Shown in pieces: positions 16,228-24,286 of a stretch of DNA of 32,519 bases (its first letter is position 1; each line of letters begins with the position of its first letter). Both the position numbers and the translations under genes were made by a program. The DNA comes from an uncultured Acetatifactor sp. GTDB lineage: Bacteria; Bacillota; Clostridia; Lachnospirales; Lachnospiraceae. The stretch spans positions 1-32,519 of the forward strand of contig CANQUQ010000025.1 of assembly GCA_947627115.1 (NCBI GenBank), in the 5' to 3' direction. The notes beneath the pieces are model-generated. The model worked only from the letters and a program-made list of their open reading frames with translations. It did no database searches and was not told where the DNA came from.

Positions 16228-17544
16228 ATGGCAAAATTAACGTTTGTGGGCGGAATACATCCCTATGACGGGAAGGAGATGTCCAAGGACAGACCGATCC
16301 AGGATCTGGTGCCGGGAAACGAGCTGGTATACCCTCTGTCCCAGCATATCGGGGCGCCTGACGAGGCGCTGGTGGCGAAGGGCGACAGGGTGCTTGCCGG
16401 ACAGAAGATCGCGGAGAGCAAAGCCTTCGTGTCCGCTCCGATACACGCGTCCGTCTCAGGTACCGTGAAGGCCATAGAACCCAGACGGGTGGCCGCCGGG
16501 GATATGGTGACGAGCATTGTGGTGGAGAACGACGGGCTCTATGAGGATATCGGTTTCTACCCGCTGGCTCCCCTGGAAAAGCTGAGCCGGGAGGAGATAA
16601 TCGATGTGGTGCGGGAGGCCGGTATCGTAGGAATGGGGGGAGCGGGTTTCCCGACCCATGTGAAGCTTTCGCCCAAGAGACCTCAAAAAATAGAATATGT
16701 GATCGCGAACTGTGCCGAGTGCGAGCCCTATCTGACCTCGGACTATCGCAGGATGCTGGAGGAGCCGGAGAAGCTGATCGGAGGGCTTAAGATCATACAG
16801 AGCCTCTTTGAGAATGCGCAGGGGGTCCTCGCGGTGGAGGACAATAAACCGGACTGCATTTCCCTGCTCAGGCAGTTGACGAAAGACGAGCCCGGAATCA
16901 GCGTCAGGGCGCTGAAGACAAAGTACCCTCAGGGTGGCGAGAGAAGTCTGATCTATGCCGTCACGGGACGAAAGATCAACTCTCAAATGCTCCCTGCGGA
17001 TGTGGGCTGCGTGGTGAATAATGTGGACACCATGGTGGCAGTTTACCGGGCCGTCGTGGAGGGCAGACCCCTGCTGGAGCGCATCGTCACCGTCACAGGT
17101 GACGCCGTGGCCAGTCCCAGAAATTTCCGGGTAAAGATCGGCACCTCCTATCAGGACGTTCTGAACGCGGCCGGAGGATTCCGGGTGGAACCGGAAAAGA
17201 TCATCTGCGGCGGTCCCATGATGGGAGTCAGCATGTTCGACCTGAATGTGCCCGTCACCAAGACATCCACGGCACTGATAGGCCTTACTGTCGATGAAGT
17301 ATCCTCCCTGAAGCCGGGGCCCTGCATCAACTGCGGGCGCTGTGTGGAGGTCTGTCCCGGCAGAGTGATTCCGAGCAGGCTGGCGGATTATGCCGAGCGT
17401 TTTGACGAGAAGGCTTTTCTGGATAACTACGGTATGGAATGCTGTGAGTGCGGGTGCTGCAGCTTCGTCTGTCCGGCGAAGCGTCCGCTGACCCAGGAGA
17501 TCAAGTCCATGCGCAAGATTCAGCTTGCCAAAAGAAAAAAATAG
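16228..17544 (+). CDS. rnfC: Rnf complex subunit C, NADH/ferredoxin-binding Fe-S protein
   Basis: The 438-residue peripheral subunit has an N-terminal barrel-sandwich-like region (about 35-105), the NADH/FMN-binding loop VGMGGAGFPTHVK near residues 134-146, an SLBB region (about 285-340), and two four-cysteine clusters: Cys366/369/372/376 in CINCGRCVEVCPG and Cys405/408/411/415 in CCECGCCSFVCPAK. It is the NAD-side entry/exit subunit of the ferredoxin:NAD+ oxidoreductase. The frame opens at 16168; the ATG at 16228 follows AAAGGG and gives MAKLTFVGGIHPYDGK. It starts the operon in the order C-D-G-E-A-B, usual for Clostridia. I do not see a convincing promoter in the AT-rich region 16120-16165. 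Confidence 0.95.
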   Translation: MAKLTFVGGIHPYDGKEMSKDRPIQDLVPGNELVYPLSQHIGAPDEALVAKGDRVLAGQKIAESKAFVSAPIHASVSGTVKAIEPRRVAAGDMVTSIVVENDGLYEDIGFYPLAPLEKLSREEIIDVVREAGIVGMGGAGFPTHVKLSPKRPQKIEYVIANCAECEPYLTSDYRRMLEEPEKLIGGLKIIQSLFENAQGVLAVEDNKPDCISLLRQLTKDEPGISVRALKTKYPQGGERSLIYAVTGRKINSQMLPADVGCVVNNVDTMVAVYRAVVEGRPLLERIVTVTGDAVASPRNFRVKIGTSYQDVLNAAGGFRVEPEKIICGGPMMGVSMFDLNVPVTKTSTALIGLTVDEVSSLKPGPCINCGRCVEVCPGRVIPSRLADYAERFDEKAFLDNYGMECCECGCCSFVCPAKRPLTQEIKSMRKIQLAKRKK

Positions 17545-17556
17545 GAGAACAGGAAC

Positions 17557-18522
17557 ATGAGCGGATTGTTTAAGGTATCGTCCAATCCTCACATTCGATC
17601 GAAGATGACTACCGACATGATCATGATGACAGTCGTTGTAGCGTTGCTGCCGGCGGCGGGGTTCGGAATTTATAATTTCGGCCCGCGGGCGCTTCTGGTG
17701 ATCCTGGTCACCGTGATCAGCACTGTAATGACAGAGCTTCTCTATTGGCTGTTCATGCGGTATCTGTGCGGGCAGAAACAGCGGGAGCTTACCGTTGCCG
17801 ATCTGTCCGCCGTGGTGACGGGACTTCTGCTGGCCCTGAACCTGCCGGTCACCATACCCCTGTGGATGGCGGCGCTGGGAGGCGTCTTTGCGATTCTGGT
17901 GGTCAAAATGCTTTTTGGCGGTCTGGGGCAGAACTTTATGAATCCGGCCCTGGCGGCGCGTTGTTTTCTGCTGATCTCGTTCCCCGTGCAGATGACGAAC
18001 TTTGTCTGCGACGCCTACACGGGCGCGACTCCGCTGACGGCGCTGAAGGCCGGTGAACAGGTGAACGTAATGGATATGGTGCTGGGACATACGGGAGGCA
18101 CTATCGGAGAGACATCCGTGATCGCCATTGTGATCGGCGCCTGTATCCTGATCCTTGCGGGAATCATAGATCTGAGGATCCCCGGAAGCTATCTCGTCAC
18201 ATTTGCCCTGTTCGTGTGTATTTTCGGCGGCCGGGGATTTGATCTCAATTACATAACGGCTCAGCTTTCCGGCGGCGGCCTGATGCTGGGAGCCTTCTTT
18301 ATGGCTACGGACTATGTGACCCGTCCCATCACCATACGGGGACAGTATGTCTACGGCGTTATCCTGGGGCTCCTTACCGGAATTTTCCGCATCTTCGGTC
18401 CGGGGGCGGAGGGCGTGTCCTACGCCATCATTCTCGGCAATCTCTTGGTGCCTTTGATCGAAAAATATACGAGGCCTACTGCTTTCGGATACAGGAGGGG
18501 AGGTGCCCGCCATGAAAAATAA
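17557..18522 (+). CDS. rnfD: Rnf complex subunit D, covalent flavoprotein membrane subunit
   Basis: The 321-residue protein has about eight to ten hydrophobic segments. It has the flavin-attachment site TGATPLTALK, with Thr158 as the expected FMN acceptor by homology to RnfD/NqrB. The N-terminal SSNPHIRSKMTTDMIM is typical. It carries electrons across the membrane and takes part in the ion-pumping step. It starts 12 bases after rnfC with GGAG upstream. Its stop overlaps rnfG by 11 bases. Confidence 0.95.
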   Translation: MSGLFKVSSNPHIRSKMTTDMIMMTVVVALLPAAGFGIYNFGPRALLVILVTVISTVMTELLYWLFMRYLCGQKQRELTVADLSAVVTGLLLALNLPVTIPLWMAALGGVFAILVVKMLFGGLGQNFMNPALAARCFLLISFPVQMTNFVCDAYTGATPLTALKAGEQVNVMDMVLGHTGGTIGETSVIAIVIGACILILAGIIDLRIPGSYLVTFALFVCIFGGRGFDLNYITAQLSGGGLMLGAFFMATDYVTRPITIRGQYVYGVILGLLTGIFRIFGPGAEGVSYAIILGNLLVPLIEKYTRPTAFGYRRGGARHEK

Positions 18523-19240
18523 GAGCGATGTGCAGAACATGCTGAGAGAGGCGGGAATTCTGTTGGCAATCACTCTGATTGCAGGGCTTATGCTGGGCGT
18601 GGTGTATGAGCTGACGAAAGAACCCATAGCGATTCAGCAGGAGAAGACGGTTCAGGAGGCCTGCGAGGCGGCGTTCCCCGTATCCGAACACGACAGGCCC
18701 GCTAAGGTATCGGAACCGGAATCTCCCAGATTTTTCTTCACTCCCTGTGAAGAGCTTCTTGGGGATTATGAACCGGATGCGGCACTGGTGTCCGAACTGG
18801 CTGCCCAGGGGATAGAGATCGGCACGATTTATTACGTGGCGGACAATTACGATCCCGCGAGGAATCTTGTGACATATTGCGGCTGTGTGGCGGAGGTAAG
18901 GTCCAAAAACGGATACGGCGGAGATATTGTCCTGTATGTGGGCGTGGACTATGACGGTATGGTCAGAGGCGTTTCGATCACGGAACTGTCGGAGACGGCC
19001 GGATTGGGCATGGAAGCGCCGAAGGTGCTGGCGCCTCAGTTCGCGGGGAAGACCGTGGAGAGCTTCTCGTATACCAAGACAGGCGCAGTGGCGGATAACG
19101 AGGTGGATGCCATCTCCGGCGCCACCGTGACGACCTCTGCCGTGGTAAATGCGGTGAACGGCGGCATTCGCGCGATTCAAAGTCTTCGGGATACCGCCGG
19201 AGACAATCAGATGACAGCGGGAGGTGGCGGCAATGAGTAG
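18512..19240 (+). CDS. rnfG: Rnf complex subunit G, covalent FMN-binding protein
   Basis: The 242-residue protein has one N-terminal membrane helix (about residues 13-33) and an extracytoplasmic FMN-binding domain ending with DAISGATVTTSAVVNAV; Thr205 in SGAT is the expected covalent FMN site. The frame opens at a GTG at 18503, but the ATG at 18512 has GGAGG at a better distance and starts MKNKSDVQNMLREAG. The extra cysteines Cys123 and Cys125 in YCGC are unremarkable without an alignment. It overlaps rnfD at the start and rnfE at the end. Confidence 0.94.
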   Translation: MKNKSDVQNMLREAGILLAITLIAGLMLGVVYELTKEPIAIQQEKTVQEACEAAFPVSEHDRPAKVSEPESPRFFFTPCEELLGDYEPDAALVSELAAQGIEIGTIYYVADNYDPARNLVTYCGCVAEVRSKNGYGGDIVLYVGVDYDGMVRGVSITELSETAGLGMEAPKVLAPQFAGKTVESFSYTKTGAVADNEVDAISGATVTTSAVVNAVNGGIRAIQSLRDTAGDNQMTAGGGGNE

Positions 19241-20000
19241 AGCAGGAGAAAGGCTGATCAACGGTCTTGTAAAGGAAAATCCCACCTTTGTATTGATGCT
19301 GGGCATGTGTCCCACACTGGCCGTGACCACATCCGCCGTGAACGGTCTGGGAATGGGGCTCACGACCATGGCGGTGCTGGCCCTGAGCAATCTGTTCATC
19401 TCCCTGCTTCGGAAGATCATACCGAACAGGGTGAGGATCCCGGCCTTTATCGTGATCATTGCCTCCTTCGTGACGGCTGTGCAGCTGCTTCTGGAGGGCT
19501 ATCTGCCGTCTCTGAATAAATCGCTGGGCGTATATATTCCGCTGATCGTGGTGAACTGTATTATCCTCGGCCGCGCGGAGAGCTACGCGTACTCCAATCC
19601 GCCCCTGCCGTCTCTCTTCGACGGGATCGGTATGGGTCTGGGCTTTACCGTCGCGCTGACCTGCATCGGGGCGGTGCGCGAGATCCTGGGCGCGGGGGAG
19701 ATCTTCGGCCGTGCGTTCCTGCCGGATTCCTTTGAACCTATTCGGATCTTCGGTCAGGCGCCGGGGGCGTTCTTTGTGCTGGCATCCCTGGTGGCGCTGC
19801 AGAATTATGTGAAGAATCGGCTGCAGAGGGAGGGAAAGCCTTATGAGAAGATCGGATCCGGCTGCACGGAGGATTGCATGAACTGCGCGGAAACGGGATG
19901 CAAAAAACGTTTTTACGACAATTCCGGGACCGCAGAGACCGGAGCGCGGAAATCAGGAAAACGGCCGGCCGTTCCGGGGCCGGATAAGGAGGGAAGATAG
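19233..20000 (+). CDS. rnfE: Rnf complex subunit E, with a cysteine-rich C-terminal tail
   Basis: The 255-residue membrane subunit has about six helices within residues 15-195. Cys26 (GMCPTLAV) and Cys109 (VVNCIILGR) are the pair that, with two cysteines of RnfA, hold the intramembrane [2Fe-2S] cluster in Rnf/Nqr structures. The last roughly 60 residues are hydrophilic and contain C-x3-C-x2-C-x4-C at 211-223 and then a basic, proline/glycine-rich end; this is an addition to the core subunit. The ATG at 19233 follows GGGAGG; an in-frame ATG at 19224 is less well placed. The next gene starts on the base after its stop. Confidence 0.94.
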   Translation: MSRAGERLINGLVKENPTFVLMLGMCPTLAVTTSAVNGLGMGLTTMAVLALSNLFISLLRKIIPNRVRIPAFIVIIASFVTAVQLLLEGYLPSLNKSLGVYIPLIVVNCIILGRAESYAYSNPPLPSLFDGIGMGLGFTVALTCIGAVREILGAGEIFGRAFLPDSFEPIRIFGQAPGAFFVLASLVALQNYVKNRLQREGKPYEKIGSGCTEDCMNCAETGCKKRFYDNSGTAETGARKSGKRPAVPGPDKEGR

Positions 20001-20585
20001 ATGGAGAGCGTGAGAGAGTTACTGGTCATATTGATTGCCTCTTCCCTGGTCAGCAACGTGGTCCTGAGCCAGTTCCTGGGACTGTGTCCTTTTCTTGGAG
20101 TATCCAAAAAGACAAAGACCGCCGCAGGCATGGGGGTGGCCGTGATCTTCGTCATCACCCTGGCCAGCGCGGTGGCGGGCATTCTGTATAAATTTGTCCT
20201 GCAGAGATTTCATGTGGAATATCTGGAGACGATCGTCTTTATTCTGGTGATCGCGGCGCTGGTGCAATTTGTGGAGATGTTCCTCAAGAAGGCCATGCCG
20301 GCACTGTATCAGGCCCTGGGAGTGTACCTGCCTCTGATCACCACCAACTGTGCGGTGCTGGGCGTGGCGCTGACGAATGTGAGGAAGGAGTACGGTATCC
20401 TGGCCGGCATCGTGAACGGCTTCGCCACGGCGGCGGGCTTTACCGTTGCCATCGTGATCCTGGCGGGCATCCGGGAAAAATTGGAGCATAACGATATTCC
20501 CAAAGCTTTTCAGGGAATGCCTATAGTGCTGTTGACGGCCGGGCTGATGGCCATTGCATTTTACGGCTTTTCGGGCCTGCTGTAG
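20001..20585 (+). CDS. rnfA: Rnf complex subunit A
   Basis: The 194-residue protein has six membrane helices. Cys29 in LGLCPFLGV and Cys117 in TTNCAVLGV are the partners of the RnfE cysteines for the shared [2Fe-2S] cluster. RnfA and RnfE are related and insert in opposite orientations. AAGGAGG lies in the end of rnfE, 9 bases before the ATG, and there is no gap between the genes. Confidence 0.96.
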   Translation: MESVRELLVILIASSLVSNVVLSQFLGLCPFLGVSKKTKTAAGMGVAVIFVITLASAVAGILYKFVLQRFHVEYLETIVFILVIAALVQFVEMFLKKAMPALYQALGVYLPLITTNCAVLGVALTNVRKEYGILAGIVNGFATAAGFTVAIVILAGIREKLEHNDIPKAFQGMPIVLLTAGLMAIAFYGFSGLL

Positions 20586-20597
20586 AGGAGGTAGTGC

Positions 20598-21416
20598 ATG
20601 AGCATAACAGGAATATGTGCCGCTACTGCCGTGGTGGGAGTTGTCGGTATTTTTGTCGGGCTTTTTCTGGGCGCGGCAGGCATCAAGTTCAAGGTCGAGA
20701 CAGATGAGCGGGAGGAGGCTGTCCTGAACGCCCTTCCGGGAAACAACTGCGGCGGCTGCGGCTATGCGGGCTGTTCCGGTCTTGCTGCCGCCATCGTCAA
20801 GGGGGAGGCTCCGGTGAATGCCTGTCCTGTGGGCGGCGAGCCGGTGGGAAAAAAGATTGCGTCCATCATGGGCGTGGAGGCGGAAAGCACCGTGCGTAGA
20901 ACGGCATATGTGGCCTGTCAGGGAAATTGTGACAGGGCAAAGGCCGATTATGATTACAGCGGCGCGCAGGACTGCAGGATCATGAGCTTTGTTCCGGGCG
21001 GCGGCCCCAAGAGCTGCAGGAGCGGCTGTCTGGGCATCGGGACCTGTGCAAAGATATGTCCCTTTAACGCCATTCGGGTGGAGAAGGGCGTCGCCGTGGT
21101 GGACCGCGAGGCCTGCAAAGCGTGCGGGAAATGTGTGGAGGCATGCCCGCAGCACCTGATCTCGCTGATTCCGTATGATTCAAAGCTGGCTGTGGCCTGC
21201 AGCTCCGCGGACAAGGGGCCGGTAACGGTGAAGGCATGCGAGACGGGCTGTATCGGCTGCGGTATCTGCGTGAAGTCCTGTCCCGCACAGGCTATATCCG
21301 TAACGGATTTCCATGCGGCGATCGATCAGGAGAAATGTACCGGCTGCGGCACCTGTGCGGAAAAATGTCCCAGGAAAGCCATTGTTTCCTTTGGCGGCGA
21401 CGGCGGGAGACAGTAA
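20598..21416 (+). CDS. rnfB: Rnf complex subunit B, ferredoxin-type polyferredoxin
   Basis: The 272-residue protein has an N-terminal membrane helix (about 5-28), a 4Fe-4S domain with Cys51/54/59/76 (NNCGGCGYAGCSG), and then four four-cysteine motifs typical of two ferredoxin modules: CRSGCLGIGTCAKICP, CKACGKCVEACP, CETGCIGCGICVKSCP and CTGCGTCAEKCP. It is the subunit that accepts electrons from reduced ferredoxin. AGGAGG precedes the ATG. It completes the rnf set; the GH25 gene follows after 15 bases. Confidence 0.95.
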   Translation: MSITGICAATAVVGVVGIFVGLFLGAAGIKFKVETDEREEAVLNALPGNNCGGCGYAGCSGLAAAIVKGEAPVNACPVGGEPVGKKIASIMGVEAESTVRRTAYVACQGNCDRAKADYDYSGAQDCRIMSFVPGGGPKSCRSGCLGIGTCAKICPFNAIRVEKGVAVVDREACKACGKCVEACPQHLISLIPYDSKLAVACSSADKGPVTVKACETGCIGCGICVKSCPAQAISVTDFHAAIDQEKCTGCGTCAEKCPRKAIVSFGGDGGRQ

Positions 21417-21431
21417 AAGGAGGCTGAGCAT

Positions 21432-22511
21432 ATGCGGATGCCGGATGATTATAATGAACATTCGGGCCTGACTCCGACGGTCATCATGACCATCGTAGCC
21501 GTTACGTTTCTTGTTGCGGCGATCCTTGTAGTGGTCCTTATAGTGAACAGCGATAAAGTGGGCAGATCGAAGAACAGAATGGCTCGTCAGGAATCCTCGC
21601 CCATCATTACGGAGCCGGAGCCGACGGAGACGGCGGAAAGTCGCCTGCGGCCGGAAGATCTTGAATTCTGGGACCTGTATCCCCCGGAGGAGACAGAGGC
21701 GCCTGCGGAATCCGCACCGCCTCAGGAGGTGGCGGAGGAGGACCCCTCTACGGACGGCAGACATACTCTGGTGGAAAATGCGGACGGCAGTCAGGAGTGG
21801 GTGCTGATCAGTCCTTATCTGCCAAAGCATGATTATGATTTTACGAAGCTGGTGTGCCAGTCGGACCGGATGAAGTATTATGAAGACGGTACACAGAAGT
21901 CATATGAGGGCATCGATATCTCGGAGATTCAGGATTATGTGGATTTTACCAAGGTAAAACAATCGGGGATCGATTTTGTAATGCTGCGGGCGGGGGCCAG
22001 AGGCTACGGTACCGGGCAGATCATATTGGACGAGTACTTCGGGGACAATCTGAAGCGCGCTACGGATGCCGGACTGGATGTGGGAGTCTATTTTTTCTCT
22101 CAGGCGATTTCGGTCGAGGAAGCGGTGGAAGAGGCGAACACGGTCATTGGAAATCTGGGGGAATACACGATCTCCTATCCGATTGCCTACGATATGGAGC
22201 GCATCATCGGAGATGCGTCAAGGACAGACAGCCTGAGCAAATCGGAGAGAACGGAGATCGCAAAGGCTTTTATGGATACCGTGGAGGCGGCGGGATACAA
22301 GGCGCTGCTTTACGGCAACAAAGAGTGGTTGATCAAACAGATCGACATGTCAAAGCTGACGGCCTATGACGTGTGGCTGTCACAGGCGGCGGATATTCCC
22401 GATTATCCCTATAAATTTTCCATGTGGCAGTACAGCCGCGAGGGAACGGTGGACGGCGTGATGGGGTATGTCGACCTCAACATCAGTTTTGTGGATTACT
22501 CCGAGAAGTAG
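21432..22511 (+). CDS. Membrane-anchored GH25 muramidase (lysozyme)
   Basis: The 359-residue protein has a short cytoplasmic N-terminus, one membrane helix (about residues 14-38), a low-complexity Glu/Pro/Thr linker (about 55-108), and a C-terminal glycoside hydrolase 25 domain (about 155-357). The catalytic pattern is present: Asp162 in GIDISEIQ and Asp254/Glu256 in AYDMER. GH25 enzymes cut the MurNAc-GlcNAc bond of peptidoglycan. It has AAAGGAGG 7 bases before the ATG and only 15 bases separate it from rnfB, so it is probably co-transcribed with rnf. The last 29 bases overlap the end of the convergent AP2-domain gene. No terminator is visible. Confidence 0.9.
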   Translation: MRMPDDYNEHSGLTPTVIMTIVAVTFLVAAILVVVLIVNSDKVGRSKNRMARQESSPIITEPEPTETAESRLRPEDLEFWDLYPPEETEAPAESAPPQEVAEEDPSTDGRHTLVENADGSQEWVLISPYLPKHDYDFTKLVCQSDRMKYYEDGTQKSYEGIDISEIQDYVDFTKVKQSGIDFVMLRAGARGYGTGQIILDEYFGDNLKRATDAGLDVGVYFFSQAISVEEAVEEANTVIGNLGEYTISYPIAYDMERIIGDASRTDSLSKSERTEIAKAFMDTVEAAGYKALLYGNKEWLIKQIDMSKLTAYDVWLSQAADIPDYPYKFSMWQYSREGTVDGVMGYVDLNISFVDYSEK

Positions 22512-23337
22512 TGTCGGGAAAGCATTCGTACAGCCGGGGCGATACATGCAGTGCAGCGTAGATCTCAGCGTATTTTCTCGGAGGAAGGCCCTCAATATAG
22601 TTAGGGGTATAATTTTTGGTGAAGCCGTTTTTTCTGAGGATGTCTATGGCCTTGTTGTAGGCGATCGCAGCCTCCGTCTGGTCCTGATAGCGGCCCACAA
22701 GATAATTCCCTCTGACATGGATGCGGACAGCATATAAATGCTGTCCCTTTTTTGTCTCTCTGGTGACCCCGCGGTACACATTGATGATCTCCAGATTCTC
22801 CCGGCGAAAGTCAGTGGGATCGCCGTTGATGAACCGATAGTCACGCCCCTCCCGCGCATAAGGCATAATGCCGTAACGGGTGATAATGCTGATCTGCATG
22901 CCGTAGTCAGCCACAAAGTAGTGTCCGCCCCGCCGCATGATCTTGTGGGAGGAATAGTAAAAGAGATCGTCAGGATCGAACTTCAGCACCAGAGTTGGAG
23001 TGAGATAATAATAGAACAACTTTGTGCTGACGTAGATGGGATTGCCAAAATATAGCCCATTATTGCGAAAGTTGAGCAGACTGACCCATTTTGAGAAGGA
23101 AAGAGCGGAGGAAGGCGTATACTGGGCAAGGGTACAGCCTGTGTCAGTAAGGATGGCACAGCCCTCTCTGTAAGCGGCATGGGCCGATTCGGGCAGAGCG
23201 TAGCTGCCAAGGCTGATGTGCTTGCGCCGGTAGGTCAGGGAGGCACGAAAATAGACTTCCCCGTTCTTTTTGACGGCGGGGCAGACTCCCTCGTAATGTC
23301 CGGTTCTTTTTGGGGCCTTGCCGAAGAGCTCTGTCAA
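22483..23337 (-). CDS. Protein with two AP2-like domains flanking a degenerate HNH-like segment
   Basis: The 284-residue protein has an AP2-like module at about 14-62 (HYEGVCP ... RKHISLGSYALPESAHAAY), a central region, an HNH_3-like segment at about 140-186 (FVADYGMQIS ... GRDYRFINGDPTDFRRENLEI) and a second, clearer AP2 module at about 188-236 (YRGVTRETKKGQHLYAVRI ... VGRYQDQTEAAIAYNKA). In HNH_3 homing endonucleases the segment before NGD usually carries the catalytic His; here it reads YRF, so nuclease activity is probably lost. The start is a TTG with GGAGG 7 bases upstream. A promoter lies upstream. It may be a domesticated homing endonuclease acting as a DNA-binding protein; this is inference. 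Confidence 0.7.
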   Translation of the reverse strand: MTELFGKAPKRTGHYEGVCPAVKKNGEVYFRASLTYRRKHISLGSYALPESAHAAYREGCAILTDTGCTLAQYTPSSALSFSKWVSLLNFRNNGLYFGNPIYVSTKLFYYYLTPTLVLKFDPDDLFYYSSHKIMRRGGHYFVADYGMQISIITRYGIMPYAREGRDYRFINGDPTDFRRENLEIINVYRGVTRETKKGQHLYAVRIHVRGNYLVGRYQDQTEAAIAYNKAIDILRKNGFTKNYTPNYIEGLPPRKYAEIYAALHVSPRLYECFPDTTSRSNPQN

Positions 23338-23369
23338 GAGAAATCCTCCTTATTATTTGTGGTGTATTC

Positions 23370-23399
23370 AGTATAACATTTTATCTGCAGTTTTCGCAA
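23370..23399 (-). promoter_or_regulatory. Promoter of the AP2-domain gene
   Basis: On the minus strand TTGCGA (23394-23399) and TATACT (23370-23375) are spaced by 18 bases, and the -10 is extended by TG one base upstream. It lies about 30 bases before the TTG start. Confidence 0.65.
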
Positions 23400-23491
23400 C
23401 ATGAGATATATTTTTCGGACTTGCCTCATATACTGATATATCGGACAGGCTTAGTGCGCACCGGTCAAGGTGAGAAAGGATCTGATATATT

Positions 23492-24151
23492 ATGTATAAA
23501 AGGGCAATGGGTCTGCTGTTGCTGGGGAACCTGACGTTTGTTCTCAGCTTTCTGTGCGTTAGGGAAGCGGGAAATGTAAAGATGATGGCGCAGCCGGTGG
23601 GACAGCTGCGGCTGGAGCAGCTGGATCGGATGGCCGAGGAACGGGAGCAGGCGGCGTACGGATGTTCCGAGCTGGCGGCCTCGCAGGGATTGGGCATCAT
23701 GGAGACGGCCGTTTCGGATCAGCGCGTGGTGAAATACGAGCTGGTGGAGCCGGATCCGGTCTATGATCTCTCAGAAGAAGAAACGGAGGTGTTGTGCAGA
23801 ATCGTGGAGGCAGAGGCCGGGAGCGAGGATGAGGAGGGGCGTCTTCTGGTCGCCAATGTGGTGCTGAACAGAGTGAAGAGCGAACGGTTCCCCTCCACGG
23901 TGTCCGACGTGGTCTTTCAGCAGTCCCACGGAATAACACAGTTCTCGCCCGTGGCCAGCGGAAGATACTACAAGGTGGAAATCAGCCGGAAGACCGTGGA
24001 AGCGGTGAGCAGAGCGCTGTCGGGGGAGGATATTTCCCAGGGAGCGTTGTTCTTTGCCTCCAGAAAAAAGGCTGACAGCACAAAGATGAGATGGTTCGAC
24101 ACCAAGCTGACATTTTTGTTTGAACACGGGGGACACGAGTTCTTTAAGTGA
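23492..24151 (+). CDS. Cell wall hydrolase of the SleB/CwlJ (Hydrolase_2) family
   Basis: The 219-residue protein begins with a hydrophobic export segment (about residues 5-23), followed by a low-complexity region and a Hydrolase_2 domain at about 97-217. The N-terminal part of the domain has RIVEAEAGSEDEEGRLLVANVVLNRV, the place of the proposed catalytic glutamate, and the later part has FSPVASGRYY and ALFFAS. SleB and CwlJ are spore-cortex lytic enzymes, but many clostridial members act on vegetative wall, so a germination role is only possible. AAAGGA lies 11 bases before the ATG. It is divergent from the AP2-domain gene. Confidence 0.85.
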   Translation: MYKRAMGLLLLGNLTFVLSFLCVREAGNVKMMAQPVGQLRLEQLDRMAEEREQAAYGCSELAASQGLGIMETAVSDQRVVKYELVEPDPVYDLSEEETEVLCRIVEAEAGSEDEEGRLLVANVVLNRVKSERFPSTVSDVVFQQSHGITQFSPVASGRYYKVEISRKTVEAVSRALSGEDISQGALFFASRKKADSTKMRWFDTKLTFLFEHGGHEFFK

Positions 24152-24184
24152 AAAATAGGGAGCAGATCTCTTTTCCGCAAAGGC

Positions 24185-24212
24185 TTGCAAAACATCTCGG
24201 TTTTGTTATAAT
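24185..24212 (+). promoter_or_regulatory. Promoter of thrC
   Basis: TTGCAA (24185-24190) and a consensus TATAAT (24207-24212) with 16 bases between. The transcript would have a leader of about 65 bases with a GC-rich centre; I see no T-box and no clear attenuator in it. Confidence 0.75.
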
Positions 24213-24286
24213 GATATGGTAGATTACAGATAAAGCCGCGGTCCGGAGGTCCTGTACCGCATCGGCGGCGCGGAAACGAGGAGATT

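Noticed and set aside
16456..18627. A 723-codon open frame on the minus strand across rnfC and rnfD
   Set aside because: It lies wholly antisense to two well-identified genes, its translation is rich in His, Arg and Gln with no domain, and long antisense frames are common in GC-rich coding DNA.
24213..24286. A T-box or threonine attenuator in the thrC leader
   Set aside because: The leader is only about 65 bases, with no T-box consensus, no run of threonine codons and no terminator hairpin with T tract.
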